DNA from: Acanthornis magna
Taxonomy: Eukaryota; Chordata; Aves; Passeriformes; Acanthizidae
NCBI GenBank assembly: GCA_036785705.1
Contig: JAWUZG010000032.1
Coordinates: 13,844,001-13,908,000 of the forward strand
Direction of reading: 5' to 3'
DNA length: 64,000 nucleotides
Of this stretch, positions 13,848 through 25,420 are shown piece after piece. The notes beneath the pieces are model-generated. The model saw only the letters and a program-made list of their open reading frames with translations, was not told the origin of the DNA and ran no database searches. The position numbers and the translations under genes are program-made. Each line of letters opens with the position of its first letter. Within the stretch, counting starts at the first letter, position 1.

Positions 13848-16800
13848 GTAAAATACCAGAGCCGTGTAACTGTGTATCAGCTTTGATTGCCTTCCCAAAA
13901 GGAAGGGCACCTCCCATTGCAAGACCAGGACCTAGTCACTAGCTGTTGCTCAGACAGCTGTTCCAATAAAAACCGGGATCATGTATGCCTTTGATCAATT
14001 TATAAATCATTTATAGACATGACCAGGTTAACTGTTAACCAGCTTGCCACTTGAATTCTGTGCCATATGAATGGGTGGGGTTGTCCTTTTTTGTTTTATT
14101 AATCTTCAGCCTTCTTCTTTTTTTTTTTTTTTTAATGAAATGATGCCAAAAATCTGTTTGTTTAGCCGCTTGCATGATTTTTTAAAATTCCACTCAGCAA
14201 ACATTGCACACGGAAAAGTATAACATTGAGGGTGATTGTAATAACCCCATCTCGTCTGTTTTGTAGCTCTGTCACCATGTCCTGAACTTTTTGTTTAACT
14301 TGAAAATAAAGCATCTTTATCTGCTTACATCGCTCCATTCCTCCCACTCTCCCAGGGGATTATTCTTCAGCTTCCACTTTCAATGTCCAGAGTAAAAGAG
14401 AAATAATGGAATCCCTCCTCCCCAGCACAAAAGGCTTCCTCTCCTAGGTGTCTGTTCCCGTTTGCATGAATATTCCAGATGGATAAAAAATTGAACTTAT
14501 TCAACACAGTCCATCAAAATATCAGGCTGCTCAACTGAAAAAGCGTGTACTGGGTCTATCTAAGGTGATCCAAATCTTCCTTCACCCCTTGTTCACTGTT
14601 AAAATAGAGAATTAAATAGTAACTATATTTTTTTAAGTTGTTAAATTAATTTTCTTTCAATAGGGTCTGTTTGAGACATTCTGACTTGGCAGTTTCATCT
14701 GGAATCTTTCAACAATACCAAAACTCATTTCTAGGAGACGGGGGGGAGGGGACAGGGAACAGAGCATGCAGAGCTATTATTCCATCGAATTTCAAGGACC
14801 AGCTGTGACAGGAAAGGAAAGGGTGGGGACAGGATCAGTAAACAGTCTTTCATTTCTCCTGCAAAACAAAATACAATTAAAAGCAGAAAATAGAGCTGGT
14901 GAGAAAGGGGGAGGGGAGGCAAAGCAGAAACAAGAGACGATACTGCTAATAATTTTTTAAGGGTTACTTATAAAAAACAACAGCAAAGGCCTGAAATAGA
15001 GTTTAGGTGGAACTGGAAAAGAGAAATGGTAACACTAAACAGACTCCACAAGATGAATAAAAGCTGGTAAAACAGGTGCTTTACATCCCTTGCAGGAATG
15101 GTCTCTACAGGGACCATTTTTGTGAGGAGCTCTGTTCCTGCCCAGGATGTCTCCTCTGGTTGATCTGCCCTGTTCAGAGAAGAAGAGGGCAGGAGTGCAT
15201 GTGAACCTGGCTGCTCCATCTCCTTCACCAGAGCACCTCCTCAGATGTGGGGCTCAGCCTTTCCCCGGAGGGAAGGATTCAGATGCGGTAGGTCTCTGTG
15301 TCCAGGGCAAGGGTGGCCTGACCTGAACCTGTGTTGTGCAATACAGTTATGGAATAGAAATGTGAGTGCACTGAGCAATGAAAGAGCTCATCAGGGATCT
15401 ATGTGACCTGGACACACACCACAAGCATCCTCACATCCTTGACAATGAGCAGCTCATTAGAGGATTGGCACCTTGTTAGCCCAAGGGACACTCATGCCTT
15501 TGCCTGGCTGGAGACACCTGACAGAAGAGAGCAGTTCTTGTCAGAGAAGGTAAAAGGAGACTCTAGCAAGTGCTTACTTCTTTTCTCAAGCAAATCTTCT
15601 AGACTTACTTAACACACAGAAAAAATGTCTGTGATCACCATGGAGGAGCCAAGCTCTGCTGCATCCTGTACTGAAGAGCCACTTCAGCAAGAGAAGTACA
15701 CACTGTGTTATGCTTCCTTTCCCCAGCAAGGCTACTCAGGAACAGAGATGTGAACTGGCATCCAAGTATTAAGCATCAAGGAAAATCTGAGATTAAAGGA
15801 GTGGAGCTCAGCACACAGAATCATCTGCTGACAATGCCCCAAGTAATGGTATCTCGCTAAGAAAAAAAAAAGCTTAGGAAAGGAAATCCTACAAATAGGT
15901 ATTACAAGTTTGTATTCCCTGTACTTTCTGTTTTAGCGTCACAAGTGTTTACATCCTTGATGGATTCCAAGCTAATTTTCTAAAACATCTGCCCAGAGTG
16001 GTGACAAAGTCCTTTTCTTGATCTGTGTCACTTGGCTAGTGGCTTTTGTTTCTAGAAGAGGAGCTGCACACAGTTTGGCCGGAAGGACTGGACACGTCAG
16101 TGGGAAAAAGACCTCCCTACCCAAAACAGAGGCTACTTTGAAGTGGTTCTTATTTCCTTCCACTGGAATTCTGTCCAGAGAGGAATCTGGTGGGTGACAC
16201 CAGCTGACCAATCATGCTTCAAGTGCACGGAAGTACACCGCAAATTCCACTGAGCCTGAGAGCTGAACTTGAAGAAACAGCTCATCTCTCACTGAATTTT
16301 CTCTGACCAAAACATTTTTGCCAGTACTCTGCAAGGCTGTTTGCAAAATAAGGGAAAAACTCAAAACTGTGGTAGTGTGAATCAGGTAAAAGGCAAGCAG
16401 TTGGCATTGAGCAACCAGCATAGAGATAAACATCTACCAGCCACTTTTGTAGAAGGGAATTAGAAACTGATGTATTTGATTAGAAAACTTACTCCTTCAT
16501 AACTCAGAGTTTTAAGCTCAATGCGAAGGGCTATGACTCTGAGAAAGAGAAACCACGGGGGTAAGTGATCTACTGTCACTGCCTGCATGCTGGAAGCCCA
16601 TCCTTGTCACCCTGCTGTCCCCCAGCAGAGCCTGGTTACTTGTGCTTTGCTGAAACACTCCTCACAGGACAGCAGGTTGTCTTCATCTGATGACGTGATG
16701 AGACAGAAAGCCTATCACTTCTCTTGTATCCAATCTCGGTTGATTCTACCACACTTCAAAAGGCATGTGCCTCATTTCCTGTTTGAATTTGTCTGTCTTT

Positions 16801-17040
16801 GACTTGAAAGCATTCTCTTTTTCTTCCAAAGGGCCTTTGAATATCTGCTGTTTTCTGACCATGCTTATGCACTAGTCAGGTCACCTACAAAACTTAGTGT
16901 ATGCTGTAATTTTTTCCAATCTTGCTTCCATTTTTTATACACTTCTTTCAAATTCAGTGCCAAATCTGAAGGTAGAATTCCAGCCTCTTTCTCACTGATG
17001 CAAAGCACAAAAGTAAGAGCATTTCCTTACTTCTAGCACT
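13848..17040. other. Unique non-coding DNA with a T16 run
   Basis: A homopolymer run of T lies at 14118-14133. The stretch at about 15.1-15.6 kb is less AT-rich, and a short frame there ends at a donor-like AAG|GTAAAA near 15550. Nothing else supports a gene. No transposable element was recognised. Confidence 0.5.
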
Positions 17041-17126
17041 CTTTTTTTTCTTTTTTTTTTTTTTTCTTTTTTTTTTTTCTTTTTTTTCTTTTTTTTTTTT
17101 TTTTTTTTCTTTTTTTTTCTTTTTTT
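17041..17126. repeat. Long T-rich (T/C) polypyrimidine tract
   Basis: Eighty-six bases of pure pyrimidine: T runs of about 7 to 21 bases broken by single C residues. It is likely an expanded T-homopolymer with interruptions. The minus-strand lysine/glutamate-only reading frame across it is an artefact of composition. Confidence 0.97.
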
Positions 17127-17535
17127 GTACCATCACGGTGGACAAGTCAAATCACTTTATGATTTGCCTGTTGTCACCCCTGAATCTATTACTGGCTGCC
17201 AAACCAATTCCCTATTTGTCTGTATGGATTAGATAACATGGTCTTAGTTAAAACATTTTCAAATAGTATTTTGTGCAAATCGATGTTAATAAATTTTCCA
17301 GATTATTTTACCTGAAGCCTTATAAATTTATCACTCAGTCAGTCCTTTTTATGCTAACCACAACAAAATAAACAGATCATGAAAAAAATGTTTTGTCCTT
17401 TAATAAAGACAACTGCATAAGCCATTCATTGTACATGTCGAAAGAAGAACAGTTGAAAGAACAGCACTTGGACACTAGTGAGGAAGTGAGTAGCTAAGCT
17501 TTTCTTTCATACAAAACCCAGATAACCTTAAATGC
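17127..17535. other. Unique AT-rich non-coding DNA
   Basis: Nothing recognisable lies between the pyrimidine tract and the first CR1 fragment. Confidence 0.6.
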
Positions 17536-18236
17536 TAAGAATCATGAGACTTGGGAATGAGAGGCTGGAGAGAAGCACTATGGAAAGGGACCTGGCTGAT
17601 GGCAACTTGAACATGAGCCAGCTCCTGGCAGCCAGGAGGGCCAAGCGTGTCCTGGGGGCATCAGGCACAGCATCACCAGCCAGGCAAGGGAGGGGATTGT
17701 CCTGCTCTGCTCTGCACTGGGGCAGCCTCACCTCGAGTGCTGGGGGTAGCTTTGGGTGCTACCATGTAAGAAAGACATTAAAGTGTTAGAGAGTGTCCAA
17801 AGGAGGGCAACAAAGATGGGGAAGGGCCTTGAGGGGAAGCTGTGTGAGGAGCAGCTGAGGGCACTTGGTCTGTTCAGCCTGGAGGAGACTGAGGGGAGAG
17901 CTCACTGCAGTTACAGCTTCCTCGTGAGGGGAAGAGGAGGGGCAGGCACTGATCTCTTCACTCTAATGACCAGGGATAGGTGCTGAGGGAATGGCCCAAC
18001 ACAGAATCAGGGGAGGTTTAGGAAAAGCGTTTTTAACTTAGGGAGTGGTTAGGCACCAGAACAGGCTCCCAGGGAAGTGGTCAGAGCACCAAGCCTGACA
18101 GAGGTCAAGCATTTGGCCAACACCCTCAGGCACATGGTGTGATTCTTGCAGTGTCCTGTATAGGGCCAGGAGGTGGACTTGATCATCCTGATGGATTCTT
18201 TCAACTCGGCATATTCTGTGTTTCTGTGATTCTGGG
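17536..18236 (+). mobile_element. CR1 LINE fragment, 5'-truncated, plus strand
   Basis: This is about 700 bp of the 3' part of an avian CR1 non-LTR retrotransposon. Recognisable CR1 blocks appear in order. They include a GAGGGCAACAAAGATGGGGA-like block, CTGTTCAGCCTGGAGGAGAC, a GAACAGGCTCCCAGGGAAGTGGT-like block and a terminal TCTGTGATTCTGGG near 18236, which matches the short 3' terminal repeat family of CR1. Truncation at the 5' side is normal for CR1. It is less AT-rich than its flanks, and the several open frames inside it are shadows of the repeat. No intact ORF remains. The subfamily was not determined. Confidence 0.93.
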
Positions 18237-18860
18237 AGAAGTATCAGCAGGCTTCATAACAATTTCTGAGATCTTCACGAATGTGAGAGACAACTTGGGC
18301 ATGGATACAAGCTTGCTCACTATTTTATCAAATTAATTGTATTTATCACTTTTTTTTATGAATCCCCTCATTCCTTTCAGAAAAAAAAAAAAAAAAGCTG
18401 GTTAAATAAATATCAATAGAAAGAACCATCTTATTTTTTCAGAGAACAACTTCCTATGCAGTTGAACAACAGAAGCTTCCTTTACAGCCACAGAGTAATA
18501 TTAAGGCACTGTTATTTCCTTTCAGAGAGTTCTAATGGTCAGTTTTAACAGAACTCATGTAAATGTTGACCTCAGTTAAAACTCTTGAATAAAGTACTCT
18601 GTTGGCTATGTGGGCTGTTGGAACCTGAACTCAGCTCTGGGATGGAGTCTGGAGACTTGTAAACAAGTGTGAGACAAAGCTCTAAATTTAAATTTAGGAA
18701 ACAAATTGGACAGAAGCACATAAAATGCAGAGCTAAGCACACTTCATGTGTGTCTTCTGAAACTTTAACTGTCCTAATGCTGTGTACTTTGCAAATGCCT
18801 CTTCCGCATTACATCTCACAGACAGCTAAGCAACATTAAACTGTAATTGAAAACAAATTT
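18237..18860. other. Spacer between CR1 fragments, with A16 run
   Basis: AT-rich sequence without recognisable genes. A homopolymer A run occupies 18381-18396. Confidence 0.6.
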
Positions 18861-19237
18861 GCTTTGTTTAGTCTACAGAAGAGAAGCCTGAAGGAAGACC
18901 TGATAACAGTCTATAAGTACAGAAAGGGCTGTCGCAAAGAGCAAAGGAATAGTCTGTTCTTCATGTCCTTGGAAAGAGGACAAGAAGAAATACACTCAAA
19001 TTACAGCTAGAGAAATTCAGGTTGGATATCAGAAAAATGCCTTTATCTGTGAGAATCACTAGGCGTGGGAATAGATTGCCTTGGGTGATTATGAAATCTC
19101 TGTCACTGTGAGCTTCTAAGGAGGAATTAGACAAATGTTTTCCAGGGGTGGCAAAGGCAGAGTTGAATTCTTGGGGCTGGATATAGGCTACATAACCTCC
19201 ACAAACCTCTGCCAGCTCTTTTCTATGATCTTTTCCT
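18861..19237 (+). mobile_element. Old CR1 LINE fragment, plus strand
   Basis: About 375 bp of diverged CR1 3' sequence. It contains a block resembling the CR1 'CTGGAGAAGAGAAGGCTGA' region (here CTACAGAAGAGAAGCCTGAA), then ACAGTCTATAAGTAC, a later GGAATAGATTGCCTTGGGTG block and a 3' end near TTTCTATGATCTTTTCC. It is more diverged than the neighbouring fragment at 17.5-18.2 kb, so it is probably an older insertion. Both fragments point the same way but belong to overlapping parts of the element, so they are separate insertions. Confidence 0.85.
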
Positions 19238-19896
19238 TTACCCTTCTCACTTATATAGGGAGTTCTGCATATTTATAGAAACTCACCAGTTCCATAAATT
19301 TGAAATGTATATTTATTCACAAACTTTCATAAAGAGAGAGGAGTAAAAGAAAAAAAAGCTTGTAACAGCATGCAAAGGATAAGAGATAATAATATATTAC
19401 AAAAGCATGAAATTACTGTTCCTAACACCACCACAGAAACTCATAATATAACATTGCAATAAATATTCTTTATGAAAACTTTTTACAACTCAAAAGCAGT
19501 AAAGGCATCAAAACCTGTGGCTTCATATCATATGCATACAGCTGTCCCCTGTTAAAGCATATTTCCTCCAGTCCACACTTTCTCTAGGCAAAACTCAAAA
19601 GCTCATCATGAGGATAGAAACAAATGTGCTGCAAGTATCCAGATCAGGTGACTAACTTGCAAACAATCTCCTCTACCCCCAAGCTAAGGAAAAGTAACTA
19701 TAAGGCTAAATCCAGTGGGTTTAAACATAAGGTAGCTTTTTTTTTTTTTAAAACCACATTCCTGATTTGGCCATTCAGACTAAGACATTATTGACAGAAC
19801 TAATACAAAGTCCTCTGATGCAAAATTTCAGCAATAATATAATCAAACCAGGCCTTTACTTGCTCATTTTGTAAGTCTTTTTAAAGTAAACAATGA
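19238..19896. other. Unique AT-rich non-coding DNA
   Basis: No features beyond a short T run near 19739-19750. Confidence 0.6.
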
Positions 19897-20367
19897 AACC
19901 ATTTTTCTTCTTCCTCAAACAGCCCCCAGACTGTACTACTGCCACATTTTTATCAGCAGTATCATAATGTTAAGGATTTTTTTCCTCAGGAAGAGCATTT
20001 CACACTGATCTGTGGCAAACAAGCAATTTTATTCACTTTTGTGTTTGTTTCCAAAGCCTTTGCATCCAAATACAATTTCTATAAAGTCTATCCCGAAACC
20101 AAGGGCAATGCATGCATAGGCATCCTAATGCCTTTTATCTGGGGATCTGAATCAACTTTCTTTGATGCCAAGCTTGCTCTTGACATTAATGAAGGCAAGT
20201 ATGGTCCCAAACTGGTCATTCACAACACCAGTCAATGGCAGTTTAAAAAGAACAAGGACTGCATTATAAGGGTAAACATTTGGTATGATTCAAATCTTAT
20301 GCAATATAGAAATAAGCTTAAGGCAAGATTGCTTTTGATGCCTGAGCCAGTCATCCCCATAGTGTGA
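19897..20367 (+). other. Open frame of ~156 codons, possible exon or pseudogene
   Basis: One plus-strand frame is open from the stop at 19894-19896 to TGA at 20365-20367. A consensus-quality splice acceptor (GGATTTTTTTCCTCAG) ends at 19989, so the part from 19990 could be a terminal exon of about 125 codons. From about 20050 to 20280 the third codon positions are noticeably richer in C and G than the surrounding DNA (GCC, TTC, GTC, CCC, ACC, GGC, ATC), as in real coding sequence. The peptide includes FDAKLALDINEGKYGPKLVI and ends in PEPVIPIV. I do not recognise the protein. There is no convincing initiator context and no downstream poly(A) tract marking a processed copy. Alternatives are a conserved non-coding element read by chance, or a decayed retrocopy. 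Confidence 0.3.
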
Positions 20368-23300
20368 CTTGTCGTAAATCTTCTTGCAGAAAACTACAAA
20401 GAAAGAGAAGCAAAGAGAACACCCAACTAATGGCTACATAGCGCAGTGCTCACACCATATGAAAATAAAATGTAGAAAATTTTAGTAAATCATAAATTAA
20501 ATTATACACCTGCTATATTAAGATTTTTCATATTATCCTCAAGTTCTTGGCATTACTGCTTTCTCTTTAACAAAAACAAAAAAAAAATCTGCTTAAGAGG
20601 AATTTGGTTTAGTTTCCAAAATCAAAATAAAGTCTATCTTTAGGAAACATATTTAGTTAAGTCCTCTGTTCCAGCATTCCTAGAAATCTACCCAGTTTCC
20701 TTCCTCAGTGCTCTGTATGCAGCTGTATATGCAAGTTTCCTCACTTCTCAGCTCACTGGAACTGTAGACAAAAATGGCAGCATGCAATTTTTTAAGTTTG
20801 TATTCATTAGCATTAAAATGCTTATATACTTTGCTTTGTAGCTATTGTGTACCATTTTAACCCTCATCTTTTCTCACCCTTCTACAGTTGTTTTTTTTTT
20901 TTAACTTTGACCCTTAACTTCTAAATTAAAAATATTTCTTTATTTACATATGCAGGGGTGTAATTCAGTTTTTGTGTCTGAGAGTAAGTGATTAGCACAA
21001 GGACTGCAGTGAAAATCAGTTCAGCTTGTGGGAAAATACAAAAAGTTTTGCTCATCTTTGTGAGCCAATATATTCCCCAAGTATCTTGTTGATTGGGTAA
21101 GAGTCCCTTATGCATTTGGCTTCATTTTCTAACCTTTAGGGCTTTGATACTCTTGGCCTATACTTTTGCCAGTGTTTTAAAACAATAAAACCCCCTAGAA
21201 CATCCAAAAACTAAACACAAAGAACGTTAATGAAGTTTGCAAACTCTGCGTGGCCTGTGCTTTGTGCCATGTGAGTCTAGCAACTATGCAAGTTTTAATA
21301 TATAATCTAAAAAATACAACTCTGACATTAAATAAGGGACAAAAATATTTACAATGTTTTCAATGAAGTGTGGATGGATTTGCATTCCCTGAGTGTAATT
21401 ACATAAATAGGCCAGCCTTAGTGCCGTTGCAGAGGCCCAGTCCTGGCTGATGTCAGCTGGAAAAGTATTAAAATAATCACTATAAATTATACTGGATGCA
21501 ATTTCATTGCCAGGAAGAATATTGTCAAGAAAATAAGCTCTATGGTATATGGTCAAAGAATTTATTTTATATTGGAATTTTTACTCAACCAGTATAAGAA
21601 CATCTACAGAAATTCAGACAGTAAGGTGTGTGAAACTGCCTGTCCCACCTGTAGGCAAAAAGGTTACATCTATATTTGGAAGACAGATATCACAACAAAA
21701 ACTAGTGGGAAATGGTGTTGATAAAATCAATACTTACCCACTTGCTGCAATTCTGCATGTCAGGTGAGGTACCAGTGGTCCCTGACAGGATGCAAGTGAG
21801 CCTCTATGCTTGACACAGACTTCTGGCATAGAATTCTAATCCCTCTTTGGGGTATTATTCTTTTTCAACCCTCGTGTAAAATGTGAGAGCATCAGCTACT
21901 GAGCAGCTGTCATGTTCCAGCCTCCCAACACTGGCTCTTTCTCTGATGAGTAAAACAATCCCTAAATACGTACATTCATATGCACATAGATATGGAATTT
22001 GTATCTCTTGGGGAACTAGATTTTGAAATTTAATTGCAAGATGTTATTTTACTGCTATAAACACCCACCAGTTTTCCCAAAACTTGCCTTGGAACTGCAG
22101 CACATTGTTTTCAGAAAAAAAAAAGAATGTTTATTGAGCTTATTTTACATTTCCTAAAAGTAGTTACACGCGAACCTTAGCTGAATAGTGATAAAGAGGC
22201 AGTATGTTCTGGCTGATTTATAAAAGAAGCTGGATTATTGAAAATAGACTATTATATGCCTCTTTCCCACCAAATAAGAGAAAGAATCCACGGAGAAACT
22301 TTAATGGAAAACAACTTTTCTCTGATTAATTCTACAAAACAGTGTCATTAGATATTTCTGACTCGTGCTTTTGTATTCTCTTGTTACTTTTCACCAGCTG
22401 TGAGCTTGAACAGGTCTCCTCTTTCTCTATACCAACTCAAAGGTCTTACCAAGAGATGAAGATATTTTTTCTCCTGACAAGGTGATCTCATAAGTGGTCT
22501 CACAACCATCTCTCCCATGTTAATGGGTGAGAAATCCTGGTATTTACAGGCCCCACAGGACAAACAGCACTGAACTCACCATTCTTCCCAGGATGTAATG
22601 GCTGCGGGTATAAAGGCATCCCCTCCTATGGGGATTCCTTTGTGTCAGTGATATATTATTCGTCATCATATTCCAGTTCACAATGCCTAGAATAATGAGA
22701 GGGTTGTGCTGAATGCAGTCTGGCACAGCTGTGTTTTTCATAGCATGACACCAAGGATATGTGCTGCATTACCACATGGGATAATGTGGGAGGAATGTCC
22801 TAGATGGAAGGAGTCAATCTTGACATGGGCTGCATCCAGGAACAGACCCTGGAACAAATTATCATGTCAACTGTTTATAGGTCTTCTTTATAGAAGGAAA
22901 TTGCTGGCTCAGCCCAGAGTGTAGCCTGGGAGTAAACCAGGAAATAGCTAATTGCTAATATGGGTACTCATGCACCCAGTCTCATCTGCAGTAAGATCAA
23001 ATTTTGTACCACATTTGAGCACCATTAAGAGAATAAAAACTCTTTTTTCTTCATATTGTCCAGCTTTGAAATGCTTCTGAGTTTTTGTCTGTTTGGTATT
23101 GCAATCAGAGTAGTTTGACAGAGGAACATAAACTGTGCTTTGCTATAAAAAATGATGAGCTCTACAGTAGTTTTGGCTGTTTACAGATGAACACCCAAAA
23201 CCAGAAGAGGGATCCTAACCCTTCACAACAACAGAAATCACAGCTGGAGATAACAAGCTTGTCTTCTGGTGAAATACTATCCAATGTGGAAGAAAAGTTA

Positions 23301-23678
23301 ATGGTATATGTCACTTGGGCTTTGACGGTATTGAGAGCTTTGGTCTACAGCTGTCTTTGACAGGGCCCCATCTCCAGAGAGCAGGGTGTTATGGGTCCTG
23401 TCTTCTCAGCAGCCTGTCTCCTTCAGCTGCTGAATTATGAACCAGCTGAGCATTTTTTAGCTTAGTCATCTCATTCCTGCAGATAACAATCAAACCTAGA
23501 GGTCACAGATGCATGGGAGGGTCTCTCCTCCTGGCACGCAAGACTGGCCAGTGACTGCTGACAGGGCTGTAAGTGCTGTATTGTATACTGTGGGCAAGAA
23601 AAACAAAGCAAATCCAAATGAGCCAGCAGCACAGGTGGGAAAGCCTGAACTTCACACTAGAATAATAATTTTCCCCAG
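20368..23678. other. Unique AT-rich non-coding DNA
   Basis: No gene was recognised. The minus strand reads AAGTGG|GTAAGTATT across 21727-21739, a good isolated splice donor without a partner acceptor I could identify. No transposable elements were recognised before the CR1 at 23.68 kb. Confidence 0.5.
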
Positions 23679-24118
23679 AGGAGGGCCACAAAGATGATCA
23701 GAGTGCTGGAGCACCTCTCCTATGAAGAGCTGGAATTGTTCAGTCTAGAGAAGTGAAGGCTTTGGTAAGACCCAGTAGAAGCCTTCTGGTACCTGAAGGG
23801 AGCCTACGAGAGCTGGAGAGGGACTTTTTAGTCCCTCTCCAAGGGAGAACAAAGGAGAATAGCTTCAAACTGAGAGTTAGTTTAGATTAGAAATTAGGAA
23901 GAAATTCTTTATTTGGAGAGTGGTGGGTCACTGGCACAGGTTGTCCAGAGAATTTGTGGATGCCCCTTCCCTGGAAGTGTTCAAGGCCAGGTTGGATGAG
24001 GTTTTGAGCAACCTGATCTAGTGGAAATTGTCCCTGGCCATGGCAGGAGTTTGAACTAGATGATTTTTAAGGTCCCTTTCAGCCCAAACCATTCCATGAT
24101 TCTGTGATTATATGATTC
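23679..24118 (+). mobile_element. CR1 LINE fragment with complete 3' end, plus strand
   Basis: About 440 bp of CR1 3' sequence beginning in the CAGAGGAGGGCCACAAAGAT block and continuing through TGGAGCACCTCTCCTATGAA and a CACTGGCACAGGTTGTCCAG block. It ends in the canonical CCATGATTCTGTGATTATATGATTCT-type terminus near 24118. Relative to the usual CR1 sequence it carries a local change at 23815-23840, where GGAGAGGGACT is followed by its own reverse complement. It is non-coding and 5'-truncated. Confidence 0.93.
23815..23840. repeat. Perfect 11-bp hairpin with TTTT loop inside CR1
   Basis: GGAGAGGGACT (23815-23825) and AGTCCCTCTCC (23830-23840) are exact reverse complements separated by TTTT. 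CR1 copies usually read GGAGAGGGACTTTTTACAAGG here, so the right arm looks like a local templated inversion during replication or retrotransposition. Confidence 0.85.
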
Positions 24119-25378
24119 TCTTCGTACCTTCCTTCACAGAATTGTGGGGCTCTGGGAGGATTAAGCAAATCTTTGCCCATGGGGTATTCTCAACATCTAC
24201 ATTTACAGCCAGCTTTCTTCTTTATCCTAATTCAAGTCAGTTCAAGTTTTTCAGGCTTTGAGGTGTGAAGATGGGTTGGAGAAGATTCACAGTCCATGTT
24301 GTGGACTCATGACCATGTGTCCACAACATGAGAACACTCAGGATTCAGTATCCCAGAAACACGCTGTGACACGTGCTCTCTCCAGATGGAAAAATGCACC
24401 TAGAACTACAAAGAACATTTCCAGAGCAAGAATATTCCCATCCCATTCTCAGATTCAGCAGGTGACTTCTTTATGCACCTGAAACACCGCCCCGTGAGCA
24501 CCTTTCTCCTGAATCCAAACCTGAGTCTTGTGCTCTTCCCCCTCAATAAAGACACCACCCCTCACTGACCACCTCTGTGGGGCTTCACTCTGTTTCTATC
24601 CTCTTCTCCTAACATTCAACTTCTGTTTCAGCCTTTGACCCACTGCTCCAGTCCTACAAGCCCCTGATTGCTGAGGCTACAGCCAGCTCATTGCCCCAAG
24701 GTGTTTCATGCTCAGTAGTTGCCTATTGGGATTTAATTACCACCCTGCCAAGCAGATCTCATCAAGCCAGCCTGGACTGACAGAGAGGTATTCATGACAC
24801 AGCAATTTTCATAGCAGTACCTCCATAATAACTTGATTTTCTGAGTTTACTGAGTTCACTAAAGTGACATGCTGGCCACATTTGTATTATCTGTTAAGGA
24901 TTATTTTGTTTTACAGACTGGGTTTGTATTCACTATCATTTGATTATGGTGGCATCTCTTCTTTTGAATTTTTTGCATCTTAAAACTATGGATTGGTAAT
25001 GTAACATAACTGCATTAAAATGCATAAGAGTTTAGGGAAGAACAGAAACTAGTTTAATTTCAGGAATTAACATATATAGTATATAGTTTCAAGTCAGGTA
25101 GTCACTTCAGCTTTAGTAAGAATGTTGTCCCACACGTGGAAACTCCCTGAACACCCTTTTCAAAGCAGCAGGAACTTAATCTCTGTCTCAGTGATACTTG
25201 CTTTCCATTTATCTTATCTTAATGCTACAGGTGATTATCTAATAATAGAACATATAGGCTGAGCTATTTCTTTCAAATATATCTGCTAGTTCTAAATATA
25301 AAAGGGACCCTGCTCTTCTTCAGATTATACATTATCTCTATTGGCTGTGTGAAATGTTGTGGTTTCTTTATCAAACAG
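24119..25378. other. Unique sequence 3' of CR1, with a perfect hairpin
   Basis: Contains a 12-bp inverted repeat at 24295-24330. A pyrimidine-rich stretch with AATAAAG near 24545 looks superficially like a polyadenylation region, but no associated gene or LTR ends were found. Confidence 0.45.
24295..24330. repeat. Perfect 12-bp inverted repeat, 12-nt loop
   Basis: CATGTTGTGGAC (24295-24306) and GTCCACAACATG (24319-24330) are exact reverse complements around a 12-nt spacer. The stem is fully paired and the flanks do not extend it. It may simply be a chance or template-switch palindrome. The stem is too short for a microRNA precursor. Confidence 0.9.
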
Positions 25379-25420
25379 GATTTTAGGTCAAATGTTGCAT
25401 ATGTTTTAAGAAAGAGGATG
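25379..25420 (+). other. Candidate 42-nt exon between strong splice signals
   Basis: A high-quality acceptor (TGTGGTTTCTTTATCAAACAG) ends at 25378 and a near-consensus donor (ATG|GTAAGT) starts at 25421. The 42-nt interval is a multiple of three and open in the frame reading DFRSNVAYVLRKRM. No homology is recognised. It could be a small coding exon, a non-coding RNA exon or chance. Confidence 0.2.

Noticed and set aside
16954..17145. Minus-strand lysine/glutamate-rich open frame
   Set aside because: It is only the translation of the T/C tract; no flanking coding signal.
24480..24620. Possible LTR polyadenylation region (AATAAAG in pyrimidine-rich sequence)
   Set aside because: No TG...CA termini, target-site duplication, primer-binding site or retroviral coding remnant nearby.
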